NCBI RefSeq assembly: GCF_008152325.1
Contig: NZ_CP042243.1
Location: 310,001-374,000 of the forward strand
From: Crassaminicella thermophila
Lineage (GTDB): Bacteria > Bacillota > Clostridia > Peptostreptococcales > Thermotaleaceae
DNA: 64,000 nt
Direction of reading: 5' to 3'
The notes beneath the pieces were generated by a model that was not told the origin of the DNA, did no database searches, and saw only the letters and a list, made by a program, of their open reading frames with translations. The position numbers and the translations under genes are program-made. Positions 47,541 to 59,068 of the stretch are shown in pieces (positions within the stretch are counted from its first letter, which is position 1; every line of letters starts with the position of its first letter).

Positions 47541-49610
47541 GTGCCTAGACAGTTTCCGTTAGAGAAAACTCGTAACATAGGGATTATGGCCCATATTGAT
47601 GCGGGGAAAACAACAACGACTGAAAGAATATTATTCTACACAGGTAGAACACATAAAATAGGTGAAGTTCATGAAGGCGGTGCAACAATGGACTGGATGG
47701 AGCAGGAGCAAGAAAGAGGTATTACAATTACTTCTGCGGCTACAACTGCTCAGTGGAAAGGTCACAGAATCAATATTATTGATACACCGGGCCACGTGGA
47801 CTTTACAGTTGAAGTAGAAAGATCACTTCGTGTATTAGATGGTGCAGTAGCAGTATTCTGTGCTAAAGGTGGTGTTGAACCACAATCAGAAACAGTATGG
47901 CGCCAAGCAGAAAAATATAGAGTTCCTAGAATGGCATTTGTAAACAAAATGGATATTATGGGAGCTGATTTCTATAATGTTATAGAAATGATGAAGGATC
48001 GCTTAAAAGCAAATGCAGTTCCAATTCAATTGCCAATAGGAGCTGAAGATACTTTTGTAGGACTTGTAGACCTTATTGAAATGAATGCAAGAATCTACAA
48101 AGATGATTTAGGAAAAGAAATTGAAACTACAGAAATTCCAGCTGATATGATGGATAAAGCTGAAGAATATAGAATGGCATTAGTAGAAGCAGTTGCAGAA
48201 GCTGATGAAGAATTAATGATGAAATACCTTGAAGGGGAAGAACTTACAGTAGAAGAAATTAAAGAAGGAATTAGAAAGCAAACAATTGCAAACAATATGG
48301 TTCCTGTATGCTGTGGTTCTGCATATAAAAACAAGGGAGTTCAGTTGATGTTAGATGCTGTAGTTGATTTTATGCCATCTCCACTAGATATTCCACCTAT
48401 TAAGGGAGTATTACCTGACTCAGAAGAGGAAGATGAAAGAGTGGCAGATGATAATGGACCATTCTCAGCATTAGCGTTTAAAATTATGGCAGACCCATTT
48501 GTAGGAAAGCTAGCTTTCTTTAGAGTATATTCAGGTACATTAAAATCAGGATCTTATGTTTATAACTCTACAAAAGGTAAAAAAGAAAGAATAGGACGTA
48601 TTCTTCAAATGCATGCCAACAGTAGAGAAGAGATTTCTGAAGTATATGCAGGAGATATTGCTGCAGCAGTAGGTTTAAAAGATACAACAACTGGAGATAC
48701 TTTATGTGATCAGGATAATCCAATTATCTTAGAGTCTATGGAATTCCCAGAGCCAGTTATTGAGATCGCTATTGAGCCAAAAACAAAAGCTGGTCAAGAT
48801 AAGATGGGTATGGCTTTAGCAAAACTTGCTGAAGAAGATCCAACATTTAGAACATGGACAAATGAAGAAACAGGACAGACAATCATTGCGGGAATGGGTG
48901 AGCTTCACCTTGAAATTATCGTAGATAGATTGTTAAGAGAATTTAAAGTAGAAGCAAATATTGGTAAACCACAGGTTGCTTACAAAGAAACAATTACAGT
49001 ACCTACAGAAGTGGATACAAAATATGCACGTCAGTCTGGTGGACGTGGACAATACGGACACGTTAAGCTTAGAGTTACACCAAAAGAACCGGGTACTGGA
49101 TATGAATTCGTTAATTCAATTGTTGGAGGAGCTATTCCAAAGGAATACATTCCACATGTTGATGCAGGGGTTCAAAGTGCAATGGAAAATGGTGTAATTG
49201 CAGGATTCCCAGTGGTTGACGTTAAAGTTGAATTATATGATGGTTCTTACCATGAGGTAGACTCATCTGAAATGGCATTTAAGATTGCTGGTTCTATGGC
49301 GTTTAAAGAAGCAATGAAAAAAGCAAAACCAGTATTACTTGAGCCTTACTTCAAAGTTGAAGTTGTTGTACCAGAGGAGTACATGGGAGATGTTATCGGA
49401 GATATCAACTCTAGACGTGGAAAAATTGAAGGTATGGAGCCAAGATCAGGAGCTCAAGTAATTAGAGGATATGTGCCATTATCTGAAATGTTTGGATATG
49501 CAACAGACTTACGTTCCAAAACACAAGGGCGTGGAACATATGTAATGCAATTTGACCACTTTGAACAAGTGCCAAATAACATAGCTGAAAAAATTATAAA
49601 TGGTAAATAA
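47541..49610 (+). CDS. fusA: Elongation factor G
   Basis: Translocation GTPase, 689 residues, GTG start after AAAGGAGGAG. P-loop AHIDAGKT, the switch I region [32 protein letters not shown], and domain [16 protein letters not shown]. Position between rpsG and tuf marks it as the canonical EF-G, unlike the paralogue at 6123. Both happen to have 689 codons. Confidence 0.98.
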   Translation: MPRQFPLEKTRNIGIMAHIDAGKTTTTERILFYTGRTHKIGEVHEGGATMDWMEQEQERGITITSAATTAQWKGHRINIIDTPGHVDFTVEVERSLRVLDGAVAVFCAKGGVEPQSETVWRQAEKYRVPRMAFVNKMDIMGADFYNVIEMMKDRLKANAVPIQLPIGAEDTFVGLVDLIEMNARIYKDDLGKEIETTEIPADMMDKAEEYRMALVEAVAEADEELMMKYLEGEELTVEEIKEGIRKQTIANNMVPVCCGSAYKNKGVQLMLDAVVDFMPSPLDIPPIKGVLPDSEEEDERVADDNGPFSALAFKIMADPFVGKLAFFRVYSGTLKSGSYVYNSTKGKKERIGRILQMHANSREEISEVYAGDIAAAVGLKDTTTGDTLCDQDNPIILESMEFPEPVIEIAIEPKTKAGQDKMGMALAKLAEEDPTFRTWTNEETGQTIIAGMGELHLEIIVDRLLREFKVEANIGKPQVAYKETITVPTEVDTKYARQSGGRGQYGHVKLRVTPKEPGTGYEFVNSIVGGAIPKEYIPHVDAGVQSAMENGVIAGFPVVDVKVELYDGSYHEVDSSEMAFKIAGSMAFKEAMKKAKPVLLEPYFKVEVVVPEEYMGDVIGDINSRRGKIEGMEPRSGAQVIRGYVPLSEMFGYATDLRSKTQGRGTYVMQFDHFEQVPNNIAEKIINGK

Positions 49611-49677
49611 TATGTTGCCAGAAAAAGATCTGGCAACACAATGAATATTTGTATAAGATTGAAAAGGAGGAGAAAAA

Positions 49678-50871
49678 ATGGCAAAAGCTAAATTTGAGAG
49701 AAACAAACCGCATGTTAACATCGGAACAATCGGTCACGTTGACCATGGTAAAACAACATTAACAGCAGCAATTACAGTTACATTAAACAAAAGATATGGA
49801 ACTGGAGAAGCAGTAGCATTTGATAACATTGATAAAGCTCCAGAAGAAAAAGAAAGAGGAATTACAATTTCAACAGCACACGTTGAGTATGAAACACCAA
49901 ACAGACACTACGCACACGTAGACTGTCCAGGGCATGCTGACTACGTTAAGAACATGATTACAGGAGCAGCACAAATGGATGGAGCAATCCTAGTATGTGC
50001 AGCAACTGATGGTCCAATGCCACAAACAAGAGAGCACATCTTATTATCAAGACAAGTAGGTGTACCATACATCGTAGTATTCTTAAACAAGTGTGATATG
50101 GTAGATGACGAAGAGTTATTAGAATTAGTAGAAATGGAAATAAGAGAATTATTAAATGAATATGAATTCCCAGGAGATGATACACCAATCATCAAAGGAT
50201 CAGCACTAGAAGCATTAAACGATCCAGAAGGACCATGGGGAGACAAGATTATAGAATTATTCGAAGCAATTGATGAATACATTCCAGAGCCAGAAAGAGA
50301 TACAGATAAACCATTCATCATGCCAGTAGAAGACGTATTCTCAATCACAGGAAGAGGAACAGTTGCAACAGGAAGAGTAGAAAGAGGAGTATTAAAAGTA
50401 CAAGATGAAGTAGAAATCGTAGGATTAACAGATGAGCCAAGAAAAGTAGTAGTAACAGGAGTAGAAATGTTTAGAAAGCTACTTGATCAAGCACAAGCAG
50501 GAGATAACATCGGAGCACTTCTAAGAGGTGTACAAAGAGATGAAATCGAAAGAGGACAAGTATTAGCAAAGCCAGGAACAATCAACCCACATACAAAATT
50601 CAAAGCAGAAGTATACGTATTAAAGAAAGAAGAAGGTGGAAGACATACACCATTCTTTAATGGATATAGACCACAATTCTACTTCAGAACAACAGATATT
50701 ACAGGATCTGTTTCACTACCAGAAGGAGTAGAAATGTGCATGCCTGGAGACAACGTAACAATGGAAATTGAATTAATCAACCCAATTGCAATCGAAGAAG
50801 GATTAAGATTTGCAATCCGTGAGGGTGGAAGAACAGTTGGAGCAGGTGTTGTTGCTAGCATTATTGAATAA
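49678..50871 (+). CDS. tuf: Elongation factor Tu, copy 2
   Basis: 397 residues, protein identical to copy 1 at 33183. Nucleotide differences are six synonymous third positions (49932, 50244, 50310, 50334, 50601, 50868 here). Identity also covers the RBS AGGAGGAGAAAAA but stops directly beyond it and a few bases past the stop codon, the pattern left by gene conversion or very strong codon selection. Last gene of the str operon. Confidence 0.98.
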   Translation: MAKAKFERNKPHVNIGTIGHVDHGKTTLTAAITVTLNKRYGTGEAVAFDNIDKAPEEKERGITISTAHVEYETPNRHYAHVDCPGHADYVKNMITGAAQMDGAILVCAATDGPMPQTREHILLSRQVGVPYIVVFLNKCDMVDDEELLELVEMEIRELLNEYEFPGDDTPIIKGSALEALNDPEGPWGDKIIELFEAIDEYIPEPERDTDKPFIMPVEDVFSITGRGTVATGRVERGVLKVQDEVEIVGLTDEPRKVVVTGVEMFRKLLDQAQAGDNIGALLRGVQRDEIERGQVLAKPGTINPHTKFKAEVYVLKKEEGGRHTPFFNGYRPQFYFRTTDITGSVSLPEGVEMCMPGDNVTMEIELINPIAIEEGLRFAIREGGRTVGAGVVASIIE

Positions 50872-50880
50872 TTTAAAATA

Positions 50881-50904
50881 TAGCCGAGGGGACTCCCTCG
50901 GCTA
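50881..50904 (+). terminator. Strong hairpin after tuf copy 2, lacking a T tract
   Basis: TAGCCGAGGG (50881-50890) and CCCTCGGCTA (50895-50904) form a perfect 10-bp GC-rich stem with a GACT loop, followed by CAAAATAAAAT. Without a T run it may be an mRNA 3'-end stabiliser or part of a two-hairpin terminator with the next one. Confidence 0.6.
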
Positions 50905-50943
50905 CAAAATAAAATAAGCAAATATAAAAATAGACATACAAAG

Positions 50944-50973
50944 AGCCAATGGCAAATGTCAGTGGCTGTTATT
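50944..50973 (+). terminator. Second hairpin downstream of tuf copy 2
   Basis: AGCCA-A-TGGC (50944-50953) pairs with GTCA-G-TGGCT (50958-50967), followed by GTTATTTA. Likely the actual end of the str transcript, though the tail is weak. Confidence 0.5.
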
Positions 50974-51019
50974 TATGCAAACCTACTATTAAAGCACAAA
51001 AAAAAATAAAAGTCAAGAC

Positions 51020-51048
51020 TTGTTTAGTAATCAATAATAAAATATACT
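51020..51048 (+). promoter_or_regulatory. Promoter of the S10-spc operon
   Basis: TTGTTT (51020-51025), 17-base spacer, TATACT (51043-51048), with an overlapping TATAAT at 51048-51053. Start near 51055. Confidence 0.65.
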
Positions 51049-51054
51049 ATAATA

Positions 51055-51262
51055 GTGTGTTTGCGGGACTGCGATGACGTGAAAGGTTGCCAAAACAATG
51101 CTTTGGGAAATTTTCACTGAGAATGTCCGTTCAAGAATCGGGCGACAGGATGTCAGTAGACTTTCGCTATAAAAAAACAAACGGGAACACCCGGGAGAGT
51201 GTACTGAGGTTCTAGTCGTACGTAAAAAAAACAATGCGTGCGATGAAAAGGAGGGAAACACA
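51055..51262 (+). ncRNA. Ribosomal S10 operon leader
   Basis: About 205 bases of leader with several hairpins and higher G+C than nearby spacers: GTGAAA/TTTCAC (51079-51117), CGGG-AACA-CCCG (51182-51193), and TCGTACGT/GCGTGCGA (51216-51223 with 51236-51243) just before the RBS. Structured S10 leaders are known in Clostridia and related Firmicutes. Position and hairpin content fit, but the covariance model could not be run here. Confidence 0.65.
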
Positions 51263-51577
51263 ATGGCAAACAGCAAACAAAAAATTAGAATTAGACTAAA
51301 GGCTTATGATCACAAAATTTTAGATCAATCATCTGAGAAAATAGTAGAGACTGCAAAAAGAACAGGTGCAAATGTATCAGGTCCTGTTCCACTACCAACA
51401 GAAAAACAAATCATTACTATTTTAAGAGCTGTTCATAAATATAAAGATTCTAGAGAACAGTTTGAACAAAGAACACATAAGAGATTGATTGACATCTTAA
51501 ATCCAACACCAAAAACTGTTGATGCATTAATGAGATTAGATTTACCAGCAGGTGTTGATATTGAGATTAAATTATAA
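51263..51577 (+). CDS. rpsJ: 30S ribosomal protein S10
   Basis: 104 residues, RBS AAAGGAGGG. Head protein of the 30S subunit and, as NusE, part of the antitermination complex with Nus[30 protein letters not shown] and [14 protein letters not shown] are diagnostic. First gene of the S10 operon. The 106-base gap to rplC holds a hairpin. Confidence 0.98.
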   Translation: MANSKQKIRIRLKAYDHKILDQSSEKIVETAKRTGANVSGPVPLPTEKQIITILRAVHKYKDSREQFEQRTHKRLIDILNPTPKTVDALMRLDLPAGVDIEIKL

Positions 51578-51587
51578 TGCGTGTAAC

Positions 51588-51631
51588 TACTAAGAAGTAG
51601 GTTTATATATATTCCTATACCTCTCTTAGTA
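51588..51631 (+). repeat. Intercistronic hairpin between rpsJ and rplC
   Basis: TACTAAG (51588-51594) pairs with CTTAGTA (51625-51631), with an inner TAGG/CCTA pair. No T run follows, so processing or control of downstream translation is more likely than termination. Confidence 0.5.
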
Positions 51632-51683
51632 TGATTACCATATTAAGTGTAATCCGCTGTAAGAATATCAGGAGGTGTAAAAA

Positions 51684-52313
51684 ATGAAAGGGATTTTAGG
51701 AAAAAAAATCGGAATGACACAAATTTTCACTGAAGAAGGTTCTGTGATTCCTGTAACAGTTGTAGAAGCTGGTCCTGTTTATGTAACTCAAGTAAAAACT
51801 GTGGATACAGATGGATACAACGCGATTCAAATCGGATATGAAGATAAAAAAGAGAACAAAACGAACAAACCACAAAAAGGACACTTTGCAAAAGCGGGAG
51901 TACCTGCTAAAAAGTTCTTAAAAGAATTCTGTGTAGAAGATACTGCTGCGTATAAAGTTGGGCAAGAAATCAAAGTTGATATTTTTGCTGAGGGAAGTAA
52001 AGTGGATGTTGTGGGAACTTCAAAAGGTAAAGGAACACAAGGTCCGATTAAAAGACATAATCAAGCAAGAGGACCTATGTCTCATGGTTCTAAATACCAT
52101 AGAGGACCAGGTTCATTAGGAGCGAGTTCATTCCCAAGTAGAGTATTTAAAGGAATGAAAGCAGCTGGAAGAATGGGAAATGAACAAGTAACAATCCAAA
52201 ACCTTGAAGTTGTAAAAGTGGATGTAGAGAGAAATCTTTTATTAATAAAAGGAGCAATTCCAGGGCCTAAGGGCGGCGTTATTACAATTAAAGAAAGCGT
52301 TAAGGCTAAGTAA
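51684..52313 (+). CDS. rplC: 50S ribosomal protein L3
   Basis: 209 residues, RBS AGGAGGTG. Early 50S assembly protein near the peptidyl transferase centre. [15 protein letters not shown] at the N-terminus and the central loop [28 protein letters not shown] are diagnostic. Followed by rplD after 29 bases. Confidence 0.98.
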   Translation: MKGILGKKIGMTQIFTEEGSVIPVTVVEAGPVYVTQVKTVDTDGYNAIQIGYEDKKENKTNKPQKGHFAKAGVPAKKFLKEFCVEDTAAYKVGQEIKVDIFAEGSKVDVVGTSKGKGTQGPIKRHNQARGPMSHGSKYHRGPGSLGASSFPSRVFKGMKAAGRMGNEQVTIQNLEVVKVDVERNLLLIKGAIPGPKGGVITIKESVKAK

Positions 52314-52342
52314 TAATCTAGCTACAGAAGGGAGGAAGTAAA

Positions 52343-52966
52343 ATGCCAAAGGTTGATTTATATAATGTTTCAGGTCAACAAGTAGGTGAAATAGAATTAA
52401 ACGAAAACATCTTCGGAGCTGAAATAAATACAAGTGTATTACATGAAGTAGTAAAAAATTACCTAGCAAACCAAAGACAAGGTACACAATCTGCAAAAAC
52501 TAGAGCAGAAGTTAGAGGTGGCGGTAGAAAGCCATGGAGACAAAAAGGAACAGGTAGAGCACGTCAAGGAAGTATCAGAGCACCACATTGGGTTGGTGGT
52601 GGAGTAGTATTTGCACCAAAGCCAAGAGATTACAGATATACACTACCTAAAAAAGTTAAAAGACTTGCAATGAAGTCTGCTTTAAGTTCTAAGGTACAAG
52701 CAAATGAAATGGTTGTTTTAGATGAATTAAAAATGGATGCATATAAAACAAAAGATATGGTAAATATCTTAAACAACTTAAAAGCAGAAAAGAAAGCATT
52801 AATTGTTCTTGATGAAAAAGATGATTATATCATCAAATCTGCTAAAAATATTCCAGGAGTAACAACAACACTTGTTAATACGTTAAATGTTTATGATATT
52901 TTAAATCATGACAAGTTTATCGTTACTAAAGACGCGGTACACAAGATAGAGGAGGTGTACGCATAA
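52343..52966 (+). CDS. rplD: 50S ribosomal protein L4
   Basis: 207 residues, RBS GGGAGGAAG. Its extended loop ([39 protein letters not shown]) lines the exit tunnel. In E. coli L4 represses the S10 operon; the leader here is different, so that cannot be carried over. The stop overlaps the rplW start by one base. Confidence 0.98.
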   Translation: MPKVDLYNVSGQQVGEIELNENIFGAEINTSVLHEVVKNYLANQRQGTQSAKTRAEVRGGGRKPWRQKGTGRARQGSIRAPHWVGGGVVFAPKPRDYRYTLPKKVKRLAMKSALSSKVQANEMVVLDELKMDAYKTKDMVNILNNLKAEKKALIVLDEKDDYIIKSAKNIPGVTTTLVNTLNVYDILNHDKFIVTKDAVHKIEEVYA

Positions 52967-53253
52967 TGACAGCATACGATATTATTAAAAAGCCATTAAT
53001 CAGTGAAAGAAGTATGGATGATATGGCTGATAAAAAATACACTTTCATTGTTGATATAAGAGCGAATAAAACAGAAATTAAAAAAGCTGTTGAAGAAATC
53101 TTCGGTGTAGAAGTAGAAAAAGTCAACACAGTACGTGTAAAAGGTAAATATAAGAGAATGGGAATGAATGTAGGTAAGAGACCAGATAGAAAAAAAGCAA
53201 TTGTAAAGTTGACTCCTAACAGCAAAGAAATCGAGTTCTTTGAAGGTATGTAG
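52966..53253 (+). CDS. rplW: 50S ribosomal protein L23
   Basis: 95 residues. Tunnel-exit protein that docks trigger factor and [30 protein letters not shown] and [30 protein letters not shown] are typical. The start overlaps the rplD stop (TAATG), implying coupled translation. RBS GAGGAGGTG. Confidence 0.97.
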   Translation: MTAYDIIKKPLISERSMDDMADKKYTFIVDIRANKTEIKKAVEEIFGVEVEKVNTVRVKGKYKRMGMNVGKRPDRKKAIVKLTPNSKEIEFFEGM

Positions 53254-53291
53254 TACGTTTACAGTATGAATGAAAGAAGGAGGGAAATGCC

Positions 53292-54125
53292 ATGGGAATT
53301 AAGAAGTTTAAACCAACTTCTCCAGCGTTAAGACAAATGACTGTTTCAACGTTCGAAGAAATTACAAAAAAAGAACCAGAAAAGTCATTGCTAGTGCCAC
53401 TTAACAAAAAAGCTGGTAGAAATGCACAAGGTAAGATTACAGTTCGTCATAGAGGTGGCGGTGCAAAGAGAAAATATAGATTGATTGACTTCAAAAGAAA
53501 TAAAGATGGTATACCTGCTAAAGTTACTGCGATAGAATATGATCCTAATAGATCTGCAAATATTGCACTTTTGACTTACGCAGATGGAGAAAAGAGATAT
53601 ATCATTGCTCCTAACAAATTAAATGTTGGAGATGTGATTGTATCTGGAGAAGGTGCAGACATAAAAGTAGGAAATGCACTAAAATTAAAAGATATTCCAG
53701 TAGGTACAATTATCCACAACATTGAATTAAAACCTGGAAAAGGAGCTCAATTAGTTAGAGCAGCAGGAAATTCTGCTCAATTAATGGCTAAAGAAGGTAA
53801 ATACGCTCAAGTTAGATTACCTTCCGGTGAAGTTAGATTAATAAGCATTAACTGCAAAGCAACAATTGGTCAAGTAGGAAACTTAGATCATGAAAATATT
53901 ACAATAGGTAAAGCTGGACGTAAACGTCATATGGGCATTAGACCTACTGTAAGAGGTTCTGTAATGAACCCTAATGATCACCCACATGGTGGTGGAGAAG
54001 GTAGATCGCCTGTAGGAAGACCTTCACCAATGACTCCTTGGGGTAAACCAGCTATGGGATACAAAACAAGAAAGAAAAATAAAGCATCAGATAAATTCAT
54101 TATTAAGAGAAGAAATCAGAAATAG
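53292..54125 (+). CDS. rplB: 50S ribosomal protein L2
   Basis: 277 residues, RBS GAAGGAGGG. Needed for subunit association and peptidyl transfer. N-terminal OB-like domain and C-terminal segment [55 protein letters not shown] with the conserved His in HPHGGGEG. Complete. Confidence 0.98.
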   Translation: MGIKKFKPTSPALRQMTVSTFEEITKKEPEKSLLVPLNKKAGRNAQGKITVRHRGGGAKRKYRLIDFKRNKDGIPAKVTAIEYDPNRSANIALLTYADGEKRYIIAPNKLNVGDVIVSGEGADIKVGNALKLKDIPVGTIIHNIELKPGKGAQLVRAAGNSAQLMAKEGKYAQVRLPSGEVRLISINCKATIGQVGNLDHENITIGKAGRKRHMGIRPTVRGSVMNPNDHPHGGGEGRSPVGRPSPMTPWGKPAMGYKTRKKNKASDKFIIKRRNQK

Positions 54126-54217
54126 TAGAGGAAACGAGGTCATGGAAAAAAATAGGACCTTGGCCTCATAGTCCTCAGGTCAAGTAGATGAAGTTACCGA
54201 AGGGAGGAAAAGTAGCT

Positions 54218-54502
54218 ATGAGTAGATCCTTAAAAAAAGGACCTTTTGTTGAGCCAAAGCTTTTACGTAGAATAGAAGAGATGAATGAAAAAAATGAGAA
54301 AAAAGTATTAAAAACATGGTCAAGAGCATCAACAATATTTCCACAAATGATAGGACATACGATTGCTGTACATGATGGAAGAAAACATGTACCTGTTTAT
54401 ATAACAGAAGATATGGTTGGACATAAACTAGGTGAATTTGCACCTACAAGAACTTATAGAGGCCATGCAGATAACGAAAAATCATCTAAGGTTAAGAAAT
54501 AG
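54218..54502 (+). CDS. rpsS: 30S ribosomal protein S19
   Basis: 94 residues from ATG 54218, [31 protein letters not shown] and [51 protein letters not shown] are diagnostic. The longer frame from 54188 runs through the RBS and is rejected. Confidence 0.98.
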   Translation: MSRSLKKGPFVEPKLLRRIEEMNEKNEKKVLKTWSRASTIFPQMIGHTIAVHDGRKHVPVYITEDMVGHKLGEFAPTRTYRGHADNEKSSKVKK

Positions 54503-54531
54503 TGAGATAGATACGGAAGGAGGTTACTAAG

Positions 54532-54864
54532 ATGGAAGCTAGAGCGATCGCAAAATATGTTCGTATATCTCCAAGAAAATTAAAGCCAATCACTGATATG
54601 GTTAGAGGAATGAATGTAGATGAAGCATTAGCAATATTAGAATACACACCAAGAGCTGGTGCACCAGTACTTTCAAAAGTAATTAAATCAGCAAAGGCTA
54701 ATGCTGAAAACAACCATGAAATGGATGCGGATAAATTATATATCGCTGAAATATATGCAAATCAAGGTCCTACAATGAAGAGATGGAGAGCAGCTTCAAT
54801 GGGACGCGGTGTGAAAATATTAAAAAGAACAAGTCATGTAGGGGTTGTATTAAAAGAAAGATAA
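54532..54864 (+). CDS. rplV: 50S ribosomal protein L22
   Basis: 110 residues, RBS AAGGAGGT. Lines the exit tunnel near the macrolide site. [22 protein letters not shown] and the beta-hairpin [25 protein letters not shown] look wild-type with no deletion in the loop. Confidence 0.98.
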   Translation: MEARAIAKYVRISPRKLKPITDMVRGMNVDEALAILEYTPRAGAPVLSKVIKSAKANAENNHEMDADKLYIAEIYANQGPTMKRWRAASMGRGVKILKRTSHVGVVLKER

Positions 54865-54883
54865 TAAGAAGGAGGGATATGTA

Positions 54884-55618
54884 GTGGGTCAAAAAGTAAG
54901 TCCACACGGCTTAAGAGTTGGAGTAATCAAAGATTGGGACTCCAAGTGGTATGCAGATAAAGCAAATTTTGCGGACCTTCTAATAGAAGATAACAAGATT
55001 CGTAAGTTTGTTAAAAATAAACTTTATACATCTGGAATTGCAAGAATTGTTATAGAAAGAGCTGCAAACAATAAAGTGAAGGTAAATGTGTTTACAGCAA
55101 AACCAGGTATGGTTATTGGTAAAGCAGGAGCAGGTGTTGAAGAATTAAGAAAAGAACTTGAAAAATTAACAGGAAAAAGCGTAATTGTAAATGTTAATGA
55201 AGTAAAAAGAGCGGAAATGGAAGCACAGTTAGTTGCTGAAAATGTTGCGTTTTCACTTGAACGAAGAGTGTCATTCAGAAGAGCTATGAAACAAGCTATT
55301 GGTAGAACAATGAAGGCTGGAGCTGAAGGTATCAAAGTTATGGTATCTGGAAGACTTGGTGGCGCTGAAATGGCAAGAAGTGAAAAATATAGTGAAGGAA
55401 ATGTACCACTTCACACATTAAGAGCGGATATTGACTATGGTTTCGCTGAAGCAGATACTACTTACGGAAAACTTGGTGTAAAGGTATGGATAAATAAAGG
55501 AGAAGTTCTTCCTGAAACAAGCGAAGCTGTTAAAGAAATGAGAAGAGCAAATAGAACAAAACAAGAATTTAAACCTAGAAAAGCAAGAAAAGACAATCGT
55601 AGAAATGAAGGAAAGTAG
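54884..55618 (+). CDS. rpsC: 30S ribosomal protein S3
   Basis: 244 residues, GTG start after AAGGAGGG. mRNA entry-channel protein with a type 2 KH domain ([28 protein letters not shown]) and C-terminal domain ([22 protein letters not shown]). The basic C-terminal tail ([12 protein letters not shown]) extends past the core, as common in Firmicutes. Confidence 0.98.
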   Translation: MGQKVSPHGLRVGVIKDWDSKWYADKANFADLLIEDNKIRKFVKNKLYTSGIARIVIERAANNKVKVNVFTAKPGMVIGKAGAGVEELRKELEKLTGKSVIVNVNEVKRAEMEAQLVAENVAFSLERRVSFRRAMKQAIGRTMKAGAEGIKVMVSGRLGGAEMARSEKYSEGNVPLHTLRADIDYGFAEADTTYGKLGVKVWINKGEVLPETSEAVKEMRRANRTKQEFKPRKARKDNRRNEGK

Positions 55619-55648
55619 TTTTTAACGGAGGGAAGGAGGAATCAGACG

Positions 55649-56089
55649 ATGTTAATGCCTAAGAGAGTGAAGCGTCGTAGAGTGCATAGAGGCAGAATGA
55701 AAGGTACAGCACAAAGAGGCAATAAAATAACTTATGGAGAATATGGAATCATGGCTCTTGAGCCAGCGTGGATTACTTCAAACCAAATAGAAGCTGCCAG
55801 AATTGCTATGACGAGATCTATAAAAAGAGGGGGAAAAGTTTGGATTAAAATATTCCCTCATAAGCCAGTGACACAAAAACCTGCTGAAACACGTATGGGT
55901 GCTGGTAAAGGTTCTCCAGAATATTGGGTAGCAGTAGTAAAACCAGGTAGAATTATGTTTGAATTAGCAGGTGTATCTGAAGAAAAAGCTAGAGAAGCTA
56001 TGAGACTTGCAATTAACAAGCTACCTATTAAATGTAAATTTGTAACACGTCAAGATACAGAAAAGGGTGGTGAAGCTAATGAAAGCTAA
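55649..56089 (+). CDS. rplP: 50S ribosomal protein L16
   Basis: 146 residues, RBS AAGGAGGA nine bases before ATG 55649; an ATG two codons later is possible. [54 protein letters not shown] and [24 protein letters not shown] are diagnostic. Overlaps rpmC by 11 bases. Confidence 0.97.
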   Translation: MLMPKRVKRRRVHRGRMKGTAQRGNKITYGEYGIMALEPAWITSNQIEAARIAMTRSIKRGGKVWIKIFPHKPVTQKPAETRMGAGKGSPEYWVAVVKPGRIMFELAGVSEEKAREAMRLAINKLPIKCKFVTRQDTEKGGEANES

Positions 56090-56279
56090 TAAGCTTCATG
56101 ATATGACTGTACAAGAGTTAAATAATAAACTTATGGAACTAAAAAATGAACTTTTCAACTTGAGATTCCAATTAGCTACAGGTCAGCTTGAGAATCCAAT
56201 GAGAGTAAAAAGTGTAAGAAAAGAAATTGCGCGTACAAAAACCATCCTTAGAGAGAAAGAATTAAAGAAAAACGCATAA
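56079..56279 (+). CDS. rpmC: 50S ribosomal protein L29
   Basis: 66 residues from ATG 56079, which lies inside the end of rpl[45 protein letters not shown] is the typical helical hairpin. The frame from 56067 is longer but lacks an RBS. Confidence 0.96.
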   Translation: MKANKLHDMTVQELNNKLMELKNELFNLRFQLATGQLENPMRVKSVRKEIARTKTILREKELKKNA

Positions 56280-56307
56280 GTAAGGATATGGAAGGAGGGC
56301 TTTACTC

Positions 56308-56562
56308 GTGGAAAGAGGAAGAAGAAAGTCTAGAGTAGGACGTGTAGTTAGTGACAAAATGGATAAAACTATTGTAGTAGCAGTAGAAGATTTTGTACGT
56401 CACCCACTATACGGAAAAGCAGTAAAAAGAACTAAGAAATTTAAAGCTCACGATGAAAATAATGAGTGTAGAATCGGCGATAGAGTAAAAATTATGGAAA
56501 CTAGACCATTAAGTAAAGATAAAAGATGGAGACTAGTAAACATCGTAGAAAGAGCTAAGTAA
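56308..56562 (+). CDS. rpsQ: 30S ribosomal protein S17
   Basis: 84 residues, GTG start after GGAAGGAGGG. OB-fold rRNA-binding protein. [45 protein letters not shown] is diagnostic. Confidence 0.97.
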   Translation: MERGRRKSRVGRVVSDKMDKTIVVAVEDFVRHPLYGKAVKRTKKFKAHDENNECRIGDRVKIMETRPLSKDKRWRLVNIVERAK

Positions 56563-56588
56563 TTGTATAACCGGAGGGAGGTATTACT

Positions 56589-56957
56589 ATGATTCAACAA
56601 GAATCACGCCTAAAAGTTGCAGATAATTCAGGAGCAAAAGAATTACTATGTATCCGTGTACTAGGTGGTTCAAAGCGTAAATATGCAAATATTGGCGACA
56701 TCATTGTTTGTGCAGTAAAAGATGCAACACCAGGCGGTGTTGTTAAAAAAGGACAAGTTGTTAAGGCTGTTGTAGTAAGAAGTAAACATGGTGCTAGACG
56801 TGTTGACGGAAGCTATATCAAATTTGACGAAAATGCAGCAGTTGTTATAAAAGAAGATAAAACTCCTGTAGGAACTCGTATTTTCGGACCGGTTGCAAGA
56901 GAATTAAGAGAAAGAGATTTTATGAAAATCGTTTCACTTGCACCAGAAGTATTATAG
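56589..56957 (+). CDS. rplN: 50S ribosomal protein L14
   Basis: 122 residues, RBS CGGAGGGAGG. Contacts helix 44-side elements at the subunit interface. [27 protein letters not shown] and [28 protein letters not shown] are diagnostic. Confidence 0.98.
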   Translation: MIQQESRLKVADNSGAKELLCIRVLGGSKRKYANIGDIIVCAVKDATPGGVVKKGQVVKAVVVRSKHGARRVDGSYIKFDENAAVVIKEDKTPVGTRIFGPVARELRERDFMKIVSLAPEVL

Positions 56958-56975
56958 CTTAAGGAGGTGTAATGA

Positions 56976-57287
56976 ATGCACGTTAAAAAAGGTGATACAG
57001 TAGTTGTTATTTCAGGAAAAGATAAAGGAAAAAAAGGTAAAGTAATAGAAGCTATGCCGAAAAAAAATAGAGTAATCGTTGAAGGTGTAAACATGCTTAC
57101 AAAGCATCAAAAGCCAAACGCAAAGGTGCAACAAGGTGGAATTATTCACCAAGAAGGACCAATTCATGTTTCAAATGTAATGCTTTGGGATAAAAAAGCT
57201 AATGCACCAACAAGAGTAGGATATAAAGTATTAGAAAACGGTAAAAAAGTAAGAGTATCTAGAAAGACCGGAGAAGTAATTGAGTAA
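56976..57287 (+). CDS. rplX: 50S ribosomal protein L24
   Basis: 103 residues, RBS AAGGAGGTG. KOW-motif assembly initiator: [44 protein letters not shown]. Complete. Confidence 0.98.
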   Translation: MHVKKGDTVVVISGKDKGKKGKVIEAMPKKNRVIVEGVNMLTKHQKPNAKVQQGGIIHQEGPIHVSNVMLWDKKANAPTRVGYKVLENGKKVRVSRKTGEVIE

Positions 57288-57315
57288 TATTTAAGCTTGA
57301 AGGGAGGTCAAAACT

Positions 57316-57855
57316 GTGGCTAGATTAAAAGAACTATACAATAAAGAGATTGCAAAAGCTTTAATGGAAAAGTTCGGATATAAAAGCACAATGGAAATTC
57401 CAAAACTTGAAAAAGTAGTTGTAAATATGGGCCTAGGAGATGCAAAAGATAATGCAAAACTTCTAGAAGTAGCTGTAGAGGAATTAGCTACAATAACTGG
57501 ACAAAAGCCTATTGTTACTAGAGCAAAAAAATCTGTTGCAAACTTTAAAGTTCGTGAAGGTATGCCTGTTGGAGCTAAAGTAACATTAAGAGGCGAAAAA
57601 ATGTTTGAATTTGTTGATAGATTATTCAACATTTCTTTACCAAGGGTAAGAGACTTTAGAGGTGTAAATCCTAATTCATTTGATGGTAGAGGTAATTATG
57701 CATTAGGAGTTAAAGAGCAATTAATATTCCCTGAAATTGAATATGATAAAGTTGACAAAGTAAGAGGAATGGATATAATTTTCGTTACGACTGCGAAAAC
57801 TGATGAGGAAGCACGCGAGTTATTAAGATTATTAGGAATGCCATTCGCTAGATAA
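57316..57855 (+). CDS. rplE: 50S ribosomal protein L5
   Basis: 179 residues, GTG start after AGGGAGGT. Binds 5S rRNA and contacts P-site t[56 protein letters not shown] and [28 protein letters not shown] are diagnostic. Confidence 0.98.
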   Translation: MARLKELYNKEIAKALMEKFGYKSTMEIPKLEKVVVNMGLGDAKDNAKLLEVAVEELATITGQKPIVTRAKKSVANFKVREGMPVGAKVTLRGEKMFEFVDRLFNISLPRVRDFRGVNPNSFDGRGNYALGVKEQLIFPEIEYDKVDKVRGMDIIFVTTAKTDEEARELLRLLGMPFAR

Positions 57856-57867
57856 GGAGGGAAAGTA

Positions 57868-58053
57868 GTGGCTAGAAAAGCTCTTGTAGTGAAACAGCAA
57901 AGAAAACAAAAATTCTCAACTAGAGAATATAATAGATGTCGAATTTGTGGAAGACCACATGCCTATTTAAGAAAATTTGGTATATGCCGTATTTGTTTTA
58001 GAGAATTAGCTTACAAAGGTGAAATACCAGGAGTTAAGAAGGCAAGCTGGTAA
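57868..58053 (+). CDS. rpsN: 30S ribosomal protein S14, zinc type
   Basis: 61 residues, GTG start after AAGGAGGG. Short zinc-binding form (C+): CRICGRP followed by [10 protein letters not shown] supply four Cys. With the zinc-type L33 at 34676, both zinc-dependent ribosomal proteins are present; zinc-free paralogues, if any, lie elsewhere. Confidence 0.97.
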   Translation: MARKALVVKQQRKQKFSTREYNRCRICGRPHAYLRKFGICRICFRELAYKGEIPGVKKASW

Positions 58054-58081
58054 GGAATATAGGGAAGGAGGTAATATAACC

Positions 58082-58477
58082 ATGATGACAGATCCAATCG
58101 CAGATATGCTTACACGTATAAGAAATGCAAATACAGTGAGACATGAGTCAGTAGACGTTCCTGCTTCAAACATGAAAAAGTCAATTGCTGAAATTCTTTT
58201 AAAAGAAGGATTTATCAAAGGATATGATGTAATTGAAGATGGAAAACAAGGTATTATTAGAATACAAATGAAGTACGGAAATAATAAAGAAAGAGTTATT
58301 AGTGGTCTTAAGAAAATTTCTAAACCAGGTTTAAGAGTTTATGCAAAGAAAGATGAAATACCAAAGGTATTAGGTGGCCTAGGAATAGCTATTCTTTCAA
58401 CTTCTAACGGTATTGTTACAGATAAGGAAGCTAGAAAACTAGGTGCAGGAGGAGAAGTTATCTGCTACGTTTGGTAA
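58082..58477 (+). CDS. rpsH: 30S ribosomal protein S8
   Basis: 131 residues from ATG 58082 (or 58085, the next codon), [51 protein letters not shown] and the C-terminal [22 protein letters not shown] are diagnostic. The frame from 58019 shadows rpsN and is rejected. S8 is a known spc operon regulator in E. coli. Confidence 0.97.
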   Translation: MMTDPIADMLTRIRNANTVRHESVDVPASNMKKSIAEILLKEGFIKGYDVIEDGKQGIIRIQMKYGNNKERVISGLKKISKPGLRVYAKKDEIPKVLGGLGIAILSTSNGIVTDKEARKLGAGGEVICYVW

Positions 58478-58508
58478 TAGATAATTTTAAGGTATAGGAG
58501 GTGCAGCT

Positions 58509-59048
58509 ATGTCAAGGATAGGAAGATTGCCAATCACGATCCCAGACGGTGTAGAAATCAAGATTGATGAAAAAAATCTTGTTACAGTGAAAGGCCCAAA
58601 AGGACAATTACAAGAACAGATTCATAAAGATATGAAGATTACTATAGAAGGAACAGAATTAAAAGTAGAAAGACCTACAAACAATAAAAATCATAGATCT
58701 TTACATGGATTAAGCCGTACATTAATTAACAATATGATTGTCGGCGTAACAAAAGGCTATGAGAAAAAGCTGCAAGTGAATGGAGTAGGTTATCGTGCAG
58801 CAAAACAAGGAAATAAACTTAATTTAACTTTAGGATTTTCACATCCAGTAGAGATGGTTGATCCAGAAGGTATAACAACAGAAGTTCCAAACCCAAATGA
58901 AATTATTGTTAAGGGAATTAATAAGCAATTAGTTGGAAACTATGCTGCAAAAATTAGAGCTTGGAGAGAGCCAGAGCCATACAAAGGCAAAGGAATTAGA
59001 TATGCTGATGAAGTAATCCGTCGTAAGGAAGGTAAAGCAGGTAAGTAG
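58509..59048 (+). CDS. rplF: 50S ribosomal protein L6
   Basis: 179 residues, RBS TAGGAGGTG. Two-domain protein near the factor-binding site. [52 protein letters not shown] and the tail [22 protein letters not shown] are typical. Confidence 0.98.
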   Translation: MSRIGRLPITIPDGVEIKIDEKNLVTVKGPKGQLQEQIHKDMKITIEGTELKVERPTNNKNHRSLHGLSRTLINNMIVGVTKGYEKKLQVNGVGYRAAKQGNKLNLTLGFSHPVEMVDPEGITTEVPNPNEIIVKGINKQLVGNYAAKIRAWREPEPYKGKGIRYADEVIRRKEGKAGK

Positions 59049-59068
59049 TAGGAAAGGAGTGAAATGAA

